This document shows positions 61,317 through 64,000 of a DNA stretch of 64,000 nt, in pieces (within the stretch, counting starts at the first letter, position 1; each line of letters starts with the position of its first letter). Source of the stretch: Membranipora membranacea (Eukaryota; Bryozoa; Gymnolaemata; Cheilostomatida; Membraniporidae); NCBI GenBank assembly GCA_914767715.1, contig OU612068.1, positions 34,162,001 to 34,226,000 of the forward strand, in the 5' to 3' direction. Position numbers and translations under genes: made by a program. The notes under the pieces were generated by a model. The model worked only from the letters and a program-made list of their open reading frames with translations. It made no database searches and had not been told where the DNA came from.

Positions 61317-64000
61317 TTTATGAAAAAATCCAGAAAGCCTGATGTTGAATTTACAATCAGTGACCAGAAATGCAGTGATAAGTGCTGAGGCGCTGCTGCT
61401 CCTAGATTTTTGGTGCTGCTGAAAGTTGGCTAAGAGGACGAAGTATTGAGATTATTCCTGGATCAAGTGTTCGGATAGATCTGCTGAATACATTCCCTGT
61501 AAGGTATAACTGTAGCACCAGAAAAGCGTCAAGAGCTTTGTCAATAAAGCTTTTAGGATGGGAAGCCAGATAGATCAATGCAGACCATTGGAGCCACTTA
61601 TCCCTTATAAAAGCAAAGCTCATATAAAATAAAAGCAATGTCGTACTCAGAACACAAACATGCTTTAAGCAGAACAAACAGCAAACTAAAAGACGGGCGT
61701 CTGTTCAGCCCTCCCTACATCCAGCAAATCAAAATCTGTAAGCTTACGGCATCAGCCCACTATTAGCATGGTTATTGTTTTAAGCAATGTTGCTTTTTAC
61801 TGGGGCCAAGCCAATGAAAACATTACACTGTGTTGTTGTGGCTTCCTATTGGTTGCTTATCACTGAAAAAGTCAGCACAAAATACTCCTTATGCTAATAC
61901 ACAGTAATGAAATTTCTTGGATGAAGATGCTGCACACTAATAGGGCCATTGTAATGAGATTAACTTTGTTCTTATATTAATCTCATCTACTTAGTAACTA
62001 ATGTTTATAGGAATGCTTATCCTTTTGTACACAAAACGCTGCACAATTTAATTCAGTCTGTCTCTATAACAGTGGATCAGCACCAACATATAGGAGAGTT
62101 AGATACTGGCTAATCAAATGGAGAAGATTCCCTGTGAGTTTGCAGTATAAGAAAAGATCACTTTCAATAAAGTCTGACAATAGAATTGTCATTTTCAGTT
62201 GATTATTACCCGACCTGTTCTGAGCATTCTACTGTTTTTCTGTGAACCAGCGCCACAGCTTCCAAAATGAATACAATATGGTACTGTCAATTAGTTGGGT
62301 TACCAAAGCTTGATCAGATTACAAATAAAAAAAACCTGACGTCATGTTAAATAGTGCACCACATTAGAACTGCTAACGGGATACTGGGAGTCAGCACTGA
62401 TCCATGATGGATTGCATACGAACTGGACAAATTCTATGATGTCAAGCTTGTAGCTTGAATTTAATTATTGACTTTTTTGTGAGTTGCGTCATTTCATATT
62501 CTAGCTAGGTACTTGTTTTATTTCAAATTATGTTTTTGGAAAGAACTGAGCAAATGATGAAAATGTTATGACCGTTACGGATTGTTGAGATTCAATCAAC
62601 TTAGTCCTACATCATTGATGAAAGATGAAGTTCTCTCAATCACAGGTCATACTGTTATGTTCAAAATAAATTTGTCTTTATTAATTGAGTTGAATGCAAT
62701 AAAGAAACTTCTTGTCAGGCTACCTTATTTACTTTTAAATGAGTTTCAACAGACTGAGCACTTTTGTAAATTCAGTGATGACCATAACATAGGCCATAGG
62801 GGATTTAAACTTGGGTGTCATGTAAAGTTATCTGCACTATGTAATTGGGGAGCTAACTCAATTACCACAAGGTATTGAGAGAAAAGTTTCCAACATTCGA
62901 GAGCTCAATATTTATCGAGAAGTTGAGTCACCAGATGGTGTTATGTAGAAATGTACACAATAATTATTAAAAAAGACTAGAAATTATTTCTCTGAAGATA
63001 ACTGAACTAAGAAGGTCCATGGATGTAAGTTTATTGTAAAACAAATCCACTGTGCAGAGAATCTAGCTCAGTAATACCCATGATTGTCTTTGAAGAAGGT
63101 GGTGTGGTTTCTAATACAACCACATCATATAGAGAGAGAGATATACATATGGACAGATGTGATTTACAAAGACAAAGAAGGAACAGGCATCAAAAAAGAA
63201 AGAAAACTATAATATTATCTCCCGACAAATGGACAGTGACAGCAATTTTCTAATAAACATAAGTGACTCAACTTTAGGAAATGCAGCAAATTGTATTTTA
63301 AATACTCATGTGCATACCATAATCCCACATTATAGAAATTGACTGCCATTGCCATTATTACTGGTGTTGAGTCATTTCTGCTGTCGTTCTCATCAAGCCG
63401 AATACAATAAGCAATCGGGCCTTTATGTGCATTGTGTATAATGTACATAAAGGCATCAACTTTCTGATTTTGGCAATTGCGGCACTTTGCTGTGTTTCTC
63501 TTGGTTGTTTATTCTGCCATAGGAGGAGGGGTGCATAGGTTCTGACCAGCGGATAAAGCTCTGTATGGGGTGGTTGGTTTAGGAGTTCCCTATTAAAACA
63601 AACAGTTATATCATAGTAAATAGTGGCACAGGAAAAGTGATTACTTTAAGCTTTAATGTGTTCAAGGCTCGAGTGCCACAGCAGACAGCTGAAGATTACT
63701 AAGCTTTGGCTATCATGCTCCAACAAAAAATCAAGCGGTGAATGCCTCTGCAGCATCATACAACAACAACAGCAGGTAACAAAACTGATGTGAAAAGACC
63801 ATTTCATTTTAACCAGCCTTTCTAATCTTTTACATGAATATTTAGGAGTCTTCTGCTCAAACCACAGCAAACAAGCTTAGGAAGCTACGTTGTGATTCTT
63901 GTTGAAAAAATTGGCCACGAAGTATCAGAGCTGATAGTTGCATGACCCAGAGTTGATAAATAGAAGTAATTAAAATGGAGGCACACATACAATTTGTGGA
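61317..64000. other. Upstream flank of the GPCR, no gene supported
   Basis: This stretch should hold the GPCR promoter and 5' UTR. A minus-strand frame at 61402-61677 with a hydrophobic start ends just before the GPCR ATG and is treated as a possible upstream ORF. Minus frames at 63215-63448 and 63646-63870 and a plus frame at 62582-62878 show no family resemblance, domain or splice context. The right edge may lie inside the next gene's intron. Confidence 0.5.

Overview
The window is nuclear DNA from a multicellular animal. Every protein-coding gene is split by GT-AG introns, mostly 100 to 1,600 bp long. The base composition is AT-rich, and the gene families are animal ones: an axonemal HYDIN-type protein, a death-domain IRAK/Pelle kinase, a lysosomal GLMP protein and a class B1 (secretin-type) peptide-hormone GPCR. 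The B1 receptor and the IRAK kinase suggest a bilaterian, probably an invertebrate given the compact introns and tRNA-derived SINEs. I cannot name the species. All gene models were assembled by hand from splice sites and reading phase. The six multi-exon genes join in frame at every junction I report.

Layout, left to right. (1) 217-5580, plus: the last twelve exons (899 codons before the stop) of a HYDIN-type central-pair protein whose 5' part lies outside the window. (2) 6134-12275, minus: a complete ten-exon, 812-residue RPRD2-type protein that binds the RNA polymerase II CTD. It converges on HYDIN, and the two 3' ends may overlap. (3) 15494-31565, minus: an eleven-exon, 613-residue acidic low-complexity protein that I do not recognise; it ends in a Cys-Cys-Thr-Ile-Leu prenylation box. 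Its first intron is 7 kb and full of repeats. (4) 35687-39907, plus: an eight-exon, 490-residue IRAK/Pelle kinase with an N-terminal death domain, divergent from gene 3. (5) 44804-48684, plus: an eight-exon, 459-residue GLMP-type lysosomal membrane glycoprotein. (6) 50170-61316, minus: a ten-exon, 473-residue class B1 GPCR, convergent with GLMP. The six genes have no common pathway; this is an ordinary animal gene neighbourhood.

Repeats fill the gaps. They include a 1.37-kb near-perfect palindrome flanked by TTAA, two copies of a 0.5-kb TA-flanked foldback element, non-LTR retrotransposon fragments (one inserted inside another with a 7-bp target duplication), a small cluster of tRNA-derived SINEs, hairpins, and 10-bp and 16-bp tandem arrays.

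Points most worth a second look: a 37-bp tandem duplication that copies the 3' splice site and first 25 nt of the TM7 exon of the GPCR, creating two competing acceptors; the acidic CAAX-box gene, whose exons are mostly symmetric phase-1 cassettes and one of whose introns uses a GC donor; CTD-like Tyr-Thr-x-Ser-Pro octads in the RPRD2 homologue; and the foldback and nested transposons. I found no operon, CRISPR array or other prokaryotic system.
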